A DNA stretch of 64,000 nucleotides from Gammaproteobacteria bacterium (GTDB lineage Bacteria > Pseudomonadota > Gammaproteobacteria > JAJDYQ01), in NCBI GenBank assembly GCA_028289815.1, contig JAPYNQ010000017.1:1-64000 (forward strand). Reading direction: 5' to 3'. The notes below the pieces were generated by a model that saw only the letters and a list, made by a program, of their open reading frames with translations, was not told the origin of the DNA and made no database searches. Below are positions 9,192-18,800 of this stretch, in pieces. Made by a program: the position numbers and the translations under genes. Positions within the stretch are counted from its first letter, which is position 1. Each line of letters begins with the position of its first letter.

Positions 9192-11180
9192 TTACAAACC
9201 CATTCCCATATCAATGTAACCCGTCGGGCATACATCAGAACAGATATGACAGCCAATACATTTCATATAATCAGTGTCAACATAGCGACCGGTGGTGTAT
9301 TTATCCTTCTTGACACGGAATACCGCATCCTGAGGACAATAAATCACACAGTTGTCACATTCAAAACACAGGCCACAACTCATACAACGCTTGGCCTCTT
9401 CAACGGCGTTTTCTTCTGTAAGACCAAACAGGCGCTCCTCAAAGTGACCCAGCACCTCATCGGAGGATGGAACCTTTTCATCACGTTTATTACGAGGCAC
9501 ATGCTCGAAGTGAGCAAGAAAGATCATGTCTGAGGAAATAATTTCATCTTCAGCACGATTTTCGTAATTATGAACTGCAAAATTAGATGAGGATGTACCA
9601 CGCAAACCCTGATCAATAGGACGAGGACCATTAGCTGCATCGGCATCAAAATTATCCGGTATGTGATCGGCCTCATTCAATTTGTCCAACAGATCAAAGT
9701 GATGCACATCAACCTTCGGTCGATTAACAAAGCCTTGCTCTTTGAGATATAGATCAACACTATCAACGGCAATTGAAGCCTGGCCGATAGCCGTGGTCAG
9801 CAAATGGGGGCGAATGATATCACCACATACAAAATGACCGGGCTTGTCAGGAACAGCATAGTTTTTGTCAGCATCGATCAGGTTACGATCATTGGCCATT
9901 TTCTCCAATCCCTCCATATCGCCGCCCTGACCAATAGCAGAAACGATCAGATCGACCTCAATAATCTCCTCCGTACCTTCCACAGGTACGGGGCGACCAT
10001 CTTCCATCTTACACTCAGCTATTTTCAGAGCTATTGCGCGACCACTGTCACCAACGATAACCTCAACGGGCATCACGCCGGTCTTAATTGTGACACCTTC
10101 AATCAATGCGTCATTCACTTCGTGTTCTGCGGCAGTCATTTCGTCCTGCCTGAACAAAGAAGTTAGAGTCACATCTGCACCCTGGCGCGCAGCGGTAACC
10201 GCTGAATCATGTGCAACATAGCCATCACGAACAACCAACTCAGGACGGTCTGTTGGGTTTGTATGCTCAATGTGACCCAAACGGCGGGCGACAGATACTA
10301 CGTCAATAGAGGTATCACCGCCGCCCACACATACAACTTTATCCGCAGTAACCTGCATACGACCTTCGTTAAACGCCTTAAGAAAAGCGACTCCACTCAC
10401 ACAGTTTGGCGTACCATCCCAACCAGGAACTGGTAAACCACGACCCGTTTGGCAACCCAATGCCCAGATAACAGCATCAAACTGACTTTCAAGATCTTCC
10501 ACAGAAACATCCTTGCCAACATGCGTTTTCATACGAGTTTCAACACCCATATCAATAATGCGCTGTATCTCAGCATTCAGTATATCGCGCGGAGTACGAT
10601 AGACAGGAATACCATAGCGCATCATGCCACCCAGAAATTCGTTACTATCGAAAATAGTGGCTCCATGACCGCGACGACGAAGCTGATAGGCCGCAGCCAT
10701 GCCGGCAGGACCACCACCTATAACGGCAACTTTCTTACCCGATTCCTTTTCAGTTACCTCAAATCTGTAGCCTTGTTCAATGGCATTATCACCTATAAAG
10801 TGTTCCACTGAATTAATGCCCACAAAATCTTCGACTTCGTTACGATTACAACCATCTTGGCATGGTGCGGGACAGACACGCCCCATCATTGACGGGAAAG
10901 GATTAGCATCAGTCGCACGGCGGAAAGCATACTCCTGCCAAGACATCCCTTCTGGCGGTTGCTCCATGCCACGCACGATCTGTAACCAGCCACGAATATC
11001 CTCACCAGACGGACAACTACCCTGACAGGGTGGCGTACGATGCACATATGTCGGACAACGATGAGAATGGTCTCCTTCAAAGACATCGTCTTCAAAGCTG
11101 TCCCACCGGTTATCACCTTCACGAAATTTACGAAAAGTATGACCTTCGCCCTTGTAGGTTTTACTCCATGGAGTTGCCAT
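9192..11180 (-). CDS. dsrL: DsrL, iron-sulfur flavoprotein oxidoreductase
   Basis: 662 residues. The N-terminal cysteine region (CQGSCPSG, CPAPCQDGC) resembles the glutamate synthase small subunit. An FAD loop (VIGGGPAGMAAAYQL, around residue 155) and an NAD(P) loop (CVGGGDTSIDVV, around 285) follow, then a C-terminal pair of ferredoxin clusters (CMSCGLCFECDNC and CIGCHICSDVCP). DsrL is the NAD(P)H-linked redox partner of DsrAB and is diagnostic for the oxidative pathway. The ATG at 11180 follows a purine-rich AAGGAG about seven bases upstream. Confidence 0.95.
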   Translation of the reverse strand: MATPWSKTYKGEGHTFRKFREGDNRWDSFEDDVFEGDHSHRCPTYVHRTPPCQGSCPSGEDIRGWLQIVRGMEQPPEGMSWQEYAFRRATDANPFPSMMGRVCPAPCQDGCNRNEVEDFVGINSVEHFIGDNAIEQGYRFEVTEKESGKKVAVIGGGPAGMAAAYQLRRRGHGATIFDSNEFLGGMMRYGIPVYRTPRDILNAEIQRIIDMGVETRMKTHVGKDVSVEDLESQFDAVIWALGCQTGRGLPVPGWDGTPNCVSGVAFLKAFNEGRMQVTADKVVCVGGGDTSIDVVSVARRLGHIEHTNPTDRPELVVRDGYVAHDSAVTAARQGADVTLTSLFRQDEMTAAEHEVNDALIEGVTIKTGVMPVEVIVGDSGRAIALKIAECKMEDGRPVPVEGTEEIIEVDLIVSAIGQGGDMEGLEKMANDRNLIDADKNYAVPDKPGHFVCGDIIRPHLLTTAIGQASIAVDSVDLYLKEQGFVNRPKVDVHHFDLLDKLNEADHIPDNFDADAANGPRPIDQGLRGTSSSNFAVHNYENRAEDEIISSDMIFLAHFEHVPRNKRDEKVPSSDEVLGHFEERLFGLTEENAVEEAKRCMSCGLCFECDNCVIYCPQDAVFRVKKDKYTTGRYVDTDYMKCIGCHICSDVCPTGYIDMGMGL

Positions 11181-11276
11181 TTTTAATCTCCTTATTATTA
11201 CTGCCCATTACAAAAAACAGGGTCGGAAAATACCTGTTGCTTAAGAAAACCCGATAAAGTCAGAGTTTCTTTTAAT

Positions 11277-12773
11277 TTACTGCTTAGCCTCCAAGACAAT
11301 CGCATTACTGACGAGCTGATGAACACTGACAATCATGTCCATGCCCATTCCATAATAAGGGAGCACCTTGGTGAACTGTGACTTGCAAATAGCACAGATA
11401 GCCGCCATATGGGTCACGCCATATTCCTCAATAACATGTTTAAGCGCATTCATCCGTGGAACTGCGCCCTTGACACGAAGCTCTATTAAATCATCCGTCA
11501 ACAGGCCACCCCCGCCACCGCAGCAGAAAGTGGCATCATGAATTGTTTCGGGTGCCATATCGACAAAGTTATTCACTGCGGCTTTGATGACTTCACGGGG
11601 AATAACAAACTGACCGCCCGGCATATCGCCCATACGGGTTGCGCGAGCAATATTGCAGGAGTCATGGAAAGTCACAATTATGTCGTCGTTCGCAGACGGA
11701 TCGAGCTTTATCGCATCACGCTTGATCAGATCATGAGTAACTTCAAGTATATGTTGAGGAATCGGATATTTTGGATCCAGAAAATCAAACGGACCTGCCA
11801 GTGTGTTTAGAAAACTGTAGGCAACTCGCCATGCGTGGCCACATTCACCAAATACAATTCTCTTTACCCCAAGCTCCTGTGCCGCTTCGCGAATACGCAT
11901 TGAGACGTTACGCATATTTTCATACGAACCGATAAACAGACCGAAGTTTGCTGCTTCAGAGGCATGCGAACTCAATGTCCAGCTAATACCAGCTTCATGG
12001 AATACCTTGCCGTATCCAATCAGGCCGTCAACATGAGGTTCAGCGAAAAAATCAGCCGAAGGGGTAACAAGCAGTACATCCGCTCCTTTTTCATCAAGAG
12101 GATATTTGACTTCAACACCTTCATCTTCAAAGACATCTTCTTCAAGACCCTCCAGTGTGTCCACTAGCGCCGGCTCAGGGAGCCCCAGGTTATTCCCAAT
12201 TTTGAAAACCTTGGCAATAATTTCATTACAGTATTTCTGCCCCATACCAATATCGTTCAGAATCTCGCGGGCAGCCATGGAAATTTCTGATGTATCAATT
12301 CCATAGGGACAAAATACAGAACAGCGACGACACTGCGAACATTGATGATAATAGCTATACCATTCATCGAGCACCTCACGTGTCAAATTTTGTGCGCCAA
12401 CCAGCCCCGGTAAATATTTACCGACCAGTGTAAAATAGCGGCGATAAACCTTACGCAATAAATCTTGGCGGCCGACCGGCATATTGTTAGGATCGGATGT
12501 ACCCAGAAAATAATGACACTTATCGGTGCAGGCACCACATTTGACACAGGAATCAAGATAAACCCGAAATGAACGATACTTGCCTAGTAAATCACTCATC
12601 TTCGCAATAGCACGATCATGCCAGTCCTCAACCAGCTCGCCAGGATAGCTCAAGGGTCGCTGGTGCTCCGGCTTCGCAATAAACGGTGAGCTGTGAGACA
12701 TAGTACCTTCCTGCACAGCAGGTGCTTCAGTATCCGCTTTTAGCTCCGGTATTTCAAAATCAGGCTTGGCCAT
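11277..12773 (-). CDS. dsrK: DsrK, HdrD-like iron-sulfur subunit
   Basis: About 498 residues. Two N-terminal [4Fe-4S] motifs (CVKCGACTDKC and CSQCRRCSVFC) are followed by two CCG-type domains (CGHAWR region, and FHDSCNIAR with FCCGGGGG). This is the HdrD-like catalytic subunit thought to act on the DsrC trisulfide or disulfide at the cytoplasmic face. It follows dsrM directly. I prefer ATG 12773 (MAKPDFE); a GTG two codons earlier immediately abuts the dsrM stop. Confidence 0.93.
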   Translation of the reverse strand: MAKPDFEIPELKADTEAPAVQEGTMSHSSPFIAKPEHQRPLSYPGELVEDWHDRAIAKMSDLLGKYRSFRVYLDSCVKCGACTDKCHYFLGTSDPNNMPVGRQDLLRKVYRRYFTLVGKYLPGLVGAQNLTREVLDEWYSYYHQCSQCRRCSVFCPYGIDTSEISMAAREILNDIGMGQKYCNEIIAKVFKIGNNLGLPEPALVDTLEGLEEDVFEDEGVEVKYPLDEKGADVLLVTPSADFFAEPHVDGLIGYGKVFHEAGISWTLSSHASEAANFGLFIGSYENMRNVSMRIREAAQELGVKRIVFGECGHAWRVAYSFLNTLAGPFDFLDPKYPIPQHILEVTHDLIKRDAIKLDPSANDDIIVTFHDSCNIARATRMGDMPGGQFVIPREVIKAAVNNFVDMAPETIHDATFCCGGGGGLLTDDLIELRVKGAVPRMNALKHVIEEYGVTHMAAICAICKSQFTKVLPYYGMGMDMIVSVHQLVSNAIVLEAKQ

Positions 12774-12779
12774 GCGCAC

Positions 12780-13538
12780 CTATCCCGAGCTCTGGTCCGC
12801 GCTATCCAAATCCAGACTTCTCGCCCAATCGGCAACATGACGCTGTTCACGCGGATTATCGACCTGATTACGGGTCGGACTAAAAAATACACCGGGCGCA
12901 TGCAACAGCTTGCTGAATGGGAAAATGATTGCCAACACCGCTACCAGACCCAGATGTATGATGAGGAATATACTGGATGGCAGCTCCTGCCAGTCAAACA
13001 CCATCAAACCGACCATAAAAGCCTTGAGACCTACAACATCTATCGGCGCAATGAAACTCATCATGATGCCACTCACTGTAATCATGATGATAAGTATTAA
13101 CATCAGATAATCAGAGGGTGCCGATATGTAGCGAACGCGGTCTACAAAAATACGGCGACCCAACAAGCCCAGAAGACCTACCAGCATTATTAAGCTGGCA
13201 TATTGGCCCGCAAACTGAACCAGCCAGTTGTTAATCAGTGGCCAGATAAAAAAGTCAGAACTCACAACGTAGCGCAGGTGGCGCACAAAAGCCAATGCCA
13301 GCCCCAGATGAAACATCCAACCAAAGATCCAGGTCCACTTGGTCGCACGAAACAGGCTTTCGAAGAAAACCACTTCACGAAACATACGAAATACAACGCC
13401 TGAGCGGGTTATAGGTGCGGGCGTTGTAGGAATCTTCAAAGGTGCCGGCACACTCCAGTACTGACGCAGTTTCAGGGCAAGGCCGGCTGCAAATATGCCC
13501 AGAGAAACATAAAACAGTGTGGCGAATAAGTACGACAA
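12780..13538 (-). CDS. dsrM: DsrM, membrane cytochrome b subunit
   Basis: 252 residues with about five or six membrane helices and histidines inside helices suitable for haem b (FHLGLALAFVRHLRY, IIHLGLVAVL). This is the NarI-like quinone-interacting partner of DsrK. The stop codon touches the dsrK start region, so the two are translationally coupled. A long hairpin lies between dsrC and this gene. Confidence 0.92.
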   Translation of the reverse strand: MSYLFATLFYVSLGIFAAGLALKLRQYWSVPAPLKIPTTPAPITRSGVVFRMFREVVFFESLFRATKWTWIFGWMFHLGLALAFVRHLRYVVSSDFFIWPLINNWLVQFAGQYASLIMLVGLLGLLGRRIFVDRVRYISAPSDYLMLILIIMITVSGIMMSFIAPIDVVGLKAFMVGLMVFDWQELPSSIFLIIHLGLVAVLAIIFPFSKLLHAPGVFFSPTRNQVDNPREQRHVADWARSLDLDSADQSSG

Positions 13539-13576
13539 GACATTACCCTAAAAAAATTTGAAAGCTCTTAAAACAT

Positions 13577-13605
13577 GGCTGGCAACGGCATAGCCACTAC
13601 CAACC
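13577..13605 (-). terminator. Hairpin downstream of dsrC
   Basis: On the minus-strand transcript, 13605-13593 (GGTTGGTAGTGGC) pairs with 13589-13577 (GCCGTTGCCAGCC) over 13 positions, counting G-U wobbles, with a three-base loop. It begins about 25 bases after the dsrC stop. Only a short TTTT follows, so it is more likely a partial terminator or an RNA-stability hairpin than a full stop. That would explain a higher dsrC message level relative to dsrMKLJOP. Confidence 0.55.
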
Positions 13606-13631
13606 ATTTATCGTTGCGGTGCTTCGGACGA

Positions 13632-13964
13632 TCAAACACAGCCGGTTGGCTTGGGCAAACCGGCATAGCGACAAGCCTGCTTACCCGGACCATACGGAAA
13701 CAACTCATACAGATACTTGCTGTTACCTTTATCTTTGCCCAGCTTTTTGCCAACCGCCTTTGTCAGCACACGTACTGCAGGAGCAATCTGATACTCTTCG
13801 TAATACTCGCGCAGGAAATTAATAATTTCCCAATGATCATTCGTCAACTCAAGATCATCTTCCTTGGACATGGCATCCGCAACATTGGGTTCCCAGTCAT
13901 TCAGGTTAGCCAGATAACCTTCTTCATCAACTTCCAGTGATTTACCATTTACTTCAATAGTCAT
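13632..13964 (-). CDS. dsrC: DsrC, sulfur-carrier protein
   Basis: 110 residues, the normal size. The flexible C-terminal arm is intact: Cys98 (GKQACRY) and the penultimate Cys109 (PKPTGCV end), the two cysteines that carry the trisulfide or persulfide. DsrC accepts sulfur from DsrEFH, presents it to DsrAB and is recycled by DsrMK. It lies after dsrH and before dsrM, in the canonical position. Confidence 0.96.
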   Translation of the reverse strand: MTIEVNGKSLEVDEEGYLANLNDWEPNVADAMSKEDDLELTNDHWEIINFLREYYEEYQIAPAVRVLTKAVGKKLGKDKGNSKYLYELFPYGPGKQACRYAGLPKPTGCV

Positions 13965-14008
13965 ATTAGTTCTCCAATAAAAAATAGAACGTATTGTTCA
14001 TATTCAGA

Positions 14009-14305
14009 CTAGAGCCAGGACTGCGTCGAGTCTTTAGCCTTCACCAGATCTACAAAACCGGCATAATCAACCACACTAACACCATCAATCAGCTTATCTT
14101 CACCAATCCCACGGGCAGCAAGATCTGCGCCCAGTACAGAAATGTCCAGACCACTAAGTTTTTCCGCCGCCTTCCCACCTCGAGCAGCGGCATAAACCGC
14201 ATCTTCAATAAGTAAAACAACATCACTATCTTTAACAAAATCAACGGCCGTATAGAGGCTACTTTTCTCGTAAGGCGATTTATTCACAATATGCAGAATA
14301 GACAT
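14009..14305 (-). CDS. dsrH: DsrH, TusB-like subunit lacking the usual cysteine
   Basis: 98 residues with the TusB/DsrH fold, including the family-typical start (MSILHIVNKSP) and the VDYAGFVDL region near the end. It forms the DsrE2F2H2 sulfurtransferase hexamer. The protein contains no cysteine: the residue where I recall Cys20 in A. vinosum DsrH is Ala20 here (SSLYTA). DsrE keeps its active cysteine, so the complex can still transfer sulfur. Confidence 0.9.
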   Translation of the reverse strand: MSILHIVNKSPYEKSSLYTAVDFVKDSDVVLLIEDAVYAAARGGKAAEKLSGLDISVLGADLAARGIGEDKLIDGVSVVDYAGFVDLVKAKDSTQSWL

Positions 14306-14316
14306 GACACTACTCT

Positions 14317-14724
14317 CTAGAAATTAAACATAATGTCTTGGTCGGCCATCAAGTCAGCCAGCTCTGCGCGACTGACCAGACGTATGGAATCTTTCTCTGC
14401 CCAGTCTTCATCTTCATCCTCCCAGACCAGATGCTGCAAATCATCCAGCAACAAGCCGCGCTCATCAAGAGAGTCTTTCTCAACATATATTTTGGTAACC
14501 TCATAGTCACCTAGAGCAGCATAGGTTGCGGAAAAATTTTTCATACCGGTATCTTCGGTATTCTGCCCCTTGGTCAGCTGATATACACCATCATCAAGGA
14601 AAGCCAAACTAACATCCTGATCGAAAGCAGCACCGATCAGTACAACCTCCAGAGACTCCCAAGCATAGATCGTTCCATAAGGTGCACGACGATTCACGTA
14701 CATTAGTTTTTTAACATCAGACAT
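14317..14724 (-). CDS. dsrF: DsrF, TusC-like subunit
   Basis: 135 residues with the TusC/DsrF pattern (MYVNRRAPYGTIYAWESLEVVLIGAAF). It is the structural subunit of the DsrEFH hexamer that relays sulfur to DsrC. It sits eight bases after dsrE and eleven before dsrH, in the standard order. There is no sign of decay. Confidence 0.93.
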   Translation of the reverse strand: MSDVKKLMYVNRRAPYGTIYAWESLEVVLIGAAFDQDVSLAFLDDGVYQLTKGQNTEDTGMKNFSATYAALGDYEVTKIYVEKDSLDERGLLLDDLQHLVWEDEDEDWAEKDSIRLVSRAELADLMADQDIMFNF

Positions 14725-14732
14725 GCCCGTAC

Positions 14733-15125
14733 CTAGTCACCAAACACAACCAGACGGTCGCTTTGTACCGCGCCTTCGATCAACTGACCAAGGCCGGAAA
14801 TACGGAATCCGTCAGCAATGTTCGTAGCATCCTTGCCGTTACGTTCAGCTTCACCATCATCCACAATACCGCGGCGCTGCGCCGCCGCAACGCAGAGCAC
14901 CAAGTCAAGTTCATACTCTCTGGCCAGCTCTGACCAGCGGTCAACAGCATGACGATCATCCTGGGGCGGGGTCGTCAGACGCGTACCGTTATTTACTCCA
15001 TCGTGATAAAAGAACACACGAAATATCTCGTGGCCCTTTGCCAGTGCCGCTTTTGCAAAGTTATATGCGGAATCAGCGGCTTGGTGCTGATACGGCCCCT
15101 CGTTTACCTGAATGGTTAATTTCAT
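14733..15125 (-). CDS. dsrE: DsrE, TusD-like sulfurtransferase subunit
   Basis: 130 residues. The active cysteine is present at Cys78 (VLCVAAAQRRG), the same position known to be essential in A. vinosum DsrE. The N-terminus (MKLTIQVNEGPY) begins the Rossmann-like DsrE/TusD fold. It binds persulfide sulfur and passes it through DsrEFH to DsrC. The dsrEFH genes are a marker for sulfur-oxidising rather than sulfate-reducing organisms. Confidence 0.95.
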   Translation of the reverse strand: MKLTIQVNEGPYQHQAADSAYNFAKAALAKGHEIFRVFFYHDGVNNGTRLTTPPQDDRHAVDRWSELAREYELDLVLCVAAAQRRGIVDDGEAERNGKDATNIADGFRISGLGQLIEGAVQSDRLVVFGD

Positions 15126-15142
15126 CGCCGGCTTTACCCGTC

Positions 15143-16222
15143 CTAAAAACGGATGTGAGTTGAAGAGTTAAGACTTTGACGTGCGCCACGCCAGTTATCA
15201 ATATGGAACTTGGTAAACGGCAAGTCAGTCAGCTCAAAGAAACGTGGCCAGCCAATACGCTCAACCCAATCATTCATACGCTCCCAGTCACGCGCATCTT
15301 TCTTGTATGCGGCAAGAATACGCTTAACAATAGCCGTTGCTTCAGGCCAACGTGGCGGATTATTAGGAATACCAGCCGCAACCAACTTCTGGAAAGTAGG
15401 CTTGGAACGGGCGTTTGAATGATTACCGCCGACCCATACAGCCAGCTTGGTATGCTCAGGATCATTGATCTGCATCGGAGGACAGGGCGGAAAACAGGCA
15501 CCACAGCAAATACATTTCTTCTCATCAACTTCCAGTGAAGGCTTGCCGTTCACCATAGCCGGTCGAATTGCGGCCACTGGGCAACGGGCAACAACCGAGG
15601 GACGCTCACAGACATTAGAAACCAGATCGTGATTAATTTTAGGTGGCTTTGTGTGCTGGACATTAATGGCGATATCACCTTGGCCACCACAATTAATCTG
15701 ACAGCAGGAAGTCGTAATATGAACACGATTAGGCATTTCCTCACGCTTAAACTCCGTAATCAACTCATCCATCATAGACTTCACAACACCGGAAGCATCA
15801 GTACCTGGAATGTCGCAATGCAGCCAACCCTGAGTATGAGACAAAGTACTGATGGAAGGACCTGTACCTCCGACCACAAAGCCCGCATCTTCCATCGCCC
15901 GGATCAGTGGTTCTACCTTGGATTTATCGGTAACGGTCACCTCCATATTGGAGCGAATAGTGAAGCGGACATAGCCGTCACCCTTTTCATCAACGATATC
16001 CATCAAAGTACGCAGCGAAAACACGTCAAGAATCCGCTGCGTACCGACGCGAACAGTCCAGACTTCATCCCCCGTCTTGGACACGTGATGCAAAACACCA
16101 GGACGCGGACGATCATGATAATCCCACATGCCGTAGTTCTTGCGCAGTGTGGGATGCATGTACTGCCAACCGTCCGGGCAACCGGACTCAATCGGCATAC
16201 GTGGCTTTTCTTTTTCAGGCAT
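15143..16222 (-). CDS. dsrB: DsrB, reverse-type sulfite reductase beta subunit
   Basis: 359 residues, full length. It has the sirohaem/[4Fe-4S]-like cysteine region (TTSCCQINCGGQGD) and an inserted ferredoxin domain (CICCGACFPPCPP, with a second CP motif upstream in VARCPVAAI). With DsrA it forms the alpha2beta2 enzyme that oxidises DsrC-bound or sirohaem-bound sulfide to sulfite in the cytoplasm. It follows dsrA after an 84-base gap. Confidence 0.96.
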   Translation of the reverse strand: MPEKEKPRMPIESGCPDGWQYMHPTLRKNYGMWDYHDRPRPGVLHHVSKTGDEVWTVRVGTQRILDVFSLRTLMDIVDEKGDGYVRFTIRSNMEVTVTDKSKVEPLIRAMEDAGFVVGGTGPSISTLSHTQGWLHCDIPGTDASGVVKSMMDELITEFKREEMPNRVHITTSCCQINCGGQGDIAINVQHTKPPKINHDLVSNVCERPSVVARCPVAAIRPAMVNGKPSLEVDEKKCICCGACFPPCPPMQINDPEHTKLAVWVGGNHSNARSKPTFQKLVAAGIPNNPPRWPEATAIVKRILAAYKKDARDWERMNDWVERIGWPRFFELTDLPFTKFHIDNWRGARQSLNSSTHIRF

Positions 16223-16306
16223 ATTTCTCTCCGAAAATCAAATCTCAGAACCCGGCGCTCTTGGCAAACGGCACACGGGAATAAAATAAAAAGGCGCGAC
16301 CGCAAA

Positions 16307-17563
16307 TCATGCAGATTTTTCTTCAGCCTTGCGCCGGAACCATTTCTCCGCCTCGGTATCCCACTCATCCATACGAACATAACTGGATTGACGCGGGTGA
16401 CTAACCATGTTCGGATCGACATCCACACCGATACCCTCCAGAAAGTTCACTAAGCCGATACGCTCAATCATTTCACCGGTACGCTCGTGCTCCAAGGCAT
16501 TCTCGGCAAAAAAATCAATAGTCTCTTCGGCCAGCTCTACCAGCTCTTCGTAGTCTTCCTCGGTTTCCAGCTTTTTGAAAGGAATGATTACCGTGCCCAT
16601 CAAATCACCGATCTTGAGTGTACGCTTACCGCCGATCAGGACAGTAACACCCTTATCATCGCCCACAGAAAGTGCCTTGGTCATAACATTGATACAGTGC
16701 ATACACTTTACGCAGTTACGGTTATCGACAACAATCTCATCATTATCCGTCAGGCTGATTGCGTTTGTCGGACAGCGAGTAATAACATTGTCGATTACAT
16801 ACTGACGACCCTTAGCTTCGACGAAGGCCTTGGCCTCATCCTGCTTGACTTTAATGTCATCACGCCAAGTACCAATAATGGCCATATCCGCACGCTCAAT
16901 AGCATTCTGGCAGTCATTAGGACAACCGGACACCTTAAACTTGAACTTGTAGGGTAACGCGGGACGATGAACATCGTCAGTGAAGTTGTTTACCAGCAGA
17001 CGGTGAATTTTCATTTCATTAGCGCAGGACTGCTCACAGCGTGCCGCCCCAACACAAGACATCGCCGTGCGTACACATGGGCCAGCACCGCCCAAATCAA
17101 AGCCGTATTCATTGATTTCATTAAAGAAATGCTGAGTGCCTTTTGTCGTGGTGCCAATGAACATAATGTTGCCGGTTTGACCATGAAAAGTCTGCAAACC
17201 AGAACCGTGTTTTTCCCAACTATCAGCCAGCTGACGCAGCATGTCGGTAGTATAATGGTTACCGGCGGGTGGCTGCACACGCAGCGTATGAAACTCCCTA
17301 GACTTCGGAAACATCTCGCCAACTTCCGAGAAACGGGGAATGATGCCACCACCGTAACCAAACACGGAAACTGTACCGCCCTTCCAATAACCCAGGCGAG
17401 TGTTGTAGGAATGCTCAAGCTGACCCAGCAGGTCGTTCGTCACTTCATTAATACGTTGATCCGGATGCTGATCACGCAGGCGCTTGATACCAGAAATAAA
17501 ACTTGGCCATGGTCCTTCTTCCAACTGGTCCAGCATCGGAGTTTTACGGGTTTCTATTGCCAT
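16307..17563 (-). CDS. dsrA: DsrA, reverse-type sulfite reductase alpha subunit
   Basis: 418 residues. The sirohaem-coupled cluster ligands are visible as C-x5-C (CVGAARC) and C-x3-C (CPNDC), and a ferredoxin insert (CVKCMHCINV) lies between the reductase halves. First gene of the cluster. The start ATG at 17563 is preceded by AGGAGA seven bases upstream. The downstream gene order (B-E-F-H-C) places it in the oxidative branch. Confidence 0.97.
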   Translation of the reverse strand: MAIETRKTPMLDQLEEGPWPSFISGIKRLRDQHPDQRINEVTNDLLGQLEHSYNTRLGYWKGGTVSVFGYGGGIIPRFSEVGEMFPKSREFHTLRVQPPAGNHYTTDMLRQLADSWEKHGSGLQTFHGQTGNIMFIGTTTKGTQHFFNEINEYGFDLGGAGPCVRTAMSCVGAARCEQSCANEMKIHRLLVNNFTDDVHRPALPYKFKFKVSGCPNDCQNAIERADMAIIGTWRDDIKVKQDEAKAFVEAKGRQYVIDNVITRCPTNAISLTDNDEIVVDNRNCVKCMHCINVMTKALSVGDDKGVTVLIGGKRTLKIGDLMGTVIIPFKKLETEEDYEELVELAEETIDFFAENALEHERTGEMIERIGLVNFLEGIGVDVDPNMVSHPRQSSYVRMDEWDTEAEKWFRRKAEEKSA

Positions 17564-17722
17564 TTTGCTTCTCCTGACATATCTCGTGTTGGCTATTGCG
17601 CAAGTACCACATCAGGTACCCGGCACTGTATCGCAAAAGTATACTTGTGCGAATGTTCGGCAGCTTAATCCGGGGGTACGAAAAATTTAATCCTCACTAA
17701 TGGGGTGGAAACAAAAACCTGA

Positions 17723-17740
17723 TTATCCCGAATGGGGTAA
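17723..17740. promoter_or_regulatory. Inverted repeat in the divergent dsrA / tauD-like promoter region
   Basis: The 338-base gap between dsrA and the oxygenase gene (17564-17901) contains no gene. It contains an imperfect palindrome TTATCCC-GAAT-GGGGTAA (six of seven arm positions match) and a second AATGGGGT copy at 17698-17705. The two copies lie 160-180 bases before dsrA, suitable for an operator shared by both directions. The regulator is unknown; no -35/-10 pair stands out strongly. Confidence 0.35.
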
Positions 17741-17901
17741 GGACTTAATCCAAATTAACCAAAACATGCTTTCAAGCACACTTTAATAGTGCATAGTGAC
17801 TAATCGTAATGAAAAAATTTAATCTGCTCTGCTAATAACAAACGGACAGCTCAACAATCCACCGCACACGCACCATCCAGACATTCACCAAACCAACTAT
17901 A

Positions 17902-18783
17902 ATGAAATTTCTAGGCAATAACAGTTCAAGGCGGGAATATCTGGCGTGGCGAGAGTGGAAGCTCAATCCTCCGATTCCGTTAAAGAAGGTCAGACTGAAA
18001 AATCACGACACTCTTGAAGATAATGAAAAGCAAAGCATTCTCTCCCAAGCAGGTTGGCACAATGTGGCCGCCTTTTCCGTATGCAATCCTGCAAAGTTCA
18101 GCACTAATGATCTGAAAATACTAGCACAGCAGCTCGGACTACAAATGCCGGACAGTAACTTATACGCTAATGAAGATGCCATTTCCGAGATCAAGGTCGT
18201 TGACAAAAGTCGCCGAGGCGAATACATCCCGTATACAGATAAAGCTATGGGCTGGCACACCGACGGCTACTACAACTCCAAGGATAAAACTATTCGCGCC
18301 TTCATACTATATTGTCAACAGGATGCTGCCACAGGTGGTGCCAATCAACTACTCGACCCTGAACTGGCCTATATTCACATATATGACAATAACCCAAGCT
18401 ATATTAACGCACTCATGCAGCCGGATACTCTGACAATCCCCGCCACCATAGAAAATGACCGACTAGTACGACCTGAGCAAAAAAGCCCGGTATTCAGCAC
18501 AGACCCTTACACCGGCATGCTGCACATGCGCTACACCCAGAGAAAAACACACATTGAATGGAAGGCAGATAAACTAACCCAAAAGGCCCTCTCCCTTCTA
18601 AGAGATCTGCTTGACAGCAACTCGGATTCCATCCTCAATATCCGCCTCAACCCGGGGGAAGGCTTGGTTTGCAACAATGTGCTGCATAACCGCAGCGTAT
18701 TTTCAAACTCAGAGAAGCAAAAACGGCTTATATTTCGTGTGCGCTACTATGATCGACTGCCGACCTGGCCCATAGATATCTGA
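17902..18783 (+). CDS. TauD/TfdA-family Fe(II)/2-oxoglutarate dioxygenase-like protein
   Basis: 293 residues with the facial triad of the family: His119 and Asp121 in GWHTDGYY and His262 in VLHNRSVF, then an arginine near residue 279 (RLIFRVRYYD) that would bind 2-oxoglutarate. TauD-type enzymes often release sulfite from organosulfonates, but the substrate here cannot be read from the sequence. It is divergent from dsrA and followed at short spacing by two uncharacterised genes in the same direction. Confidence 0.85.
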   Translation: MKFLGNNSSRREYLAWREWKLNPPIPLKKVRLKNHDTLEDNEKQSILSQAGWHNVAAFSVCNPAKFSTNDLKILAQQLGLQMPDSNLYANEDAISEIKVVDKSRRGEYIPYTDKAMGWHTDGYYNSKDKTIRAFILYCQQDAATGGANQLLDPELAYIHIYDNNPSYINALMQPDTLTIPATIENDRLVRPEQKSPVFSTDPYTGMLHMRYTQRKTHIEWKADKLTQKALSLLRDLLDSNSDSILNIRLNPGEGLVCNNVLHNRSVFSNSEKQKRLIFRVRYYDRLPTWPIDI

Positions 18784-18800
18784 CAATAGCCGGAAAGACC

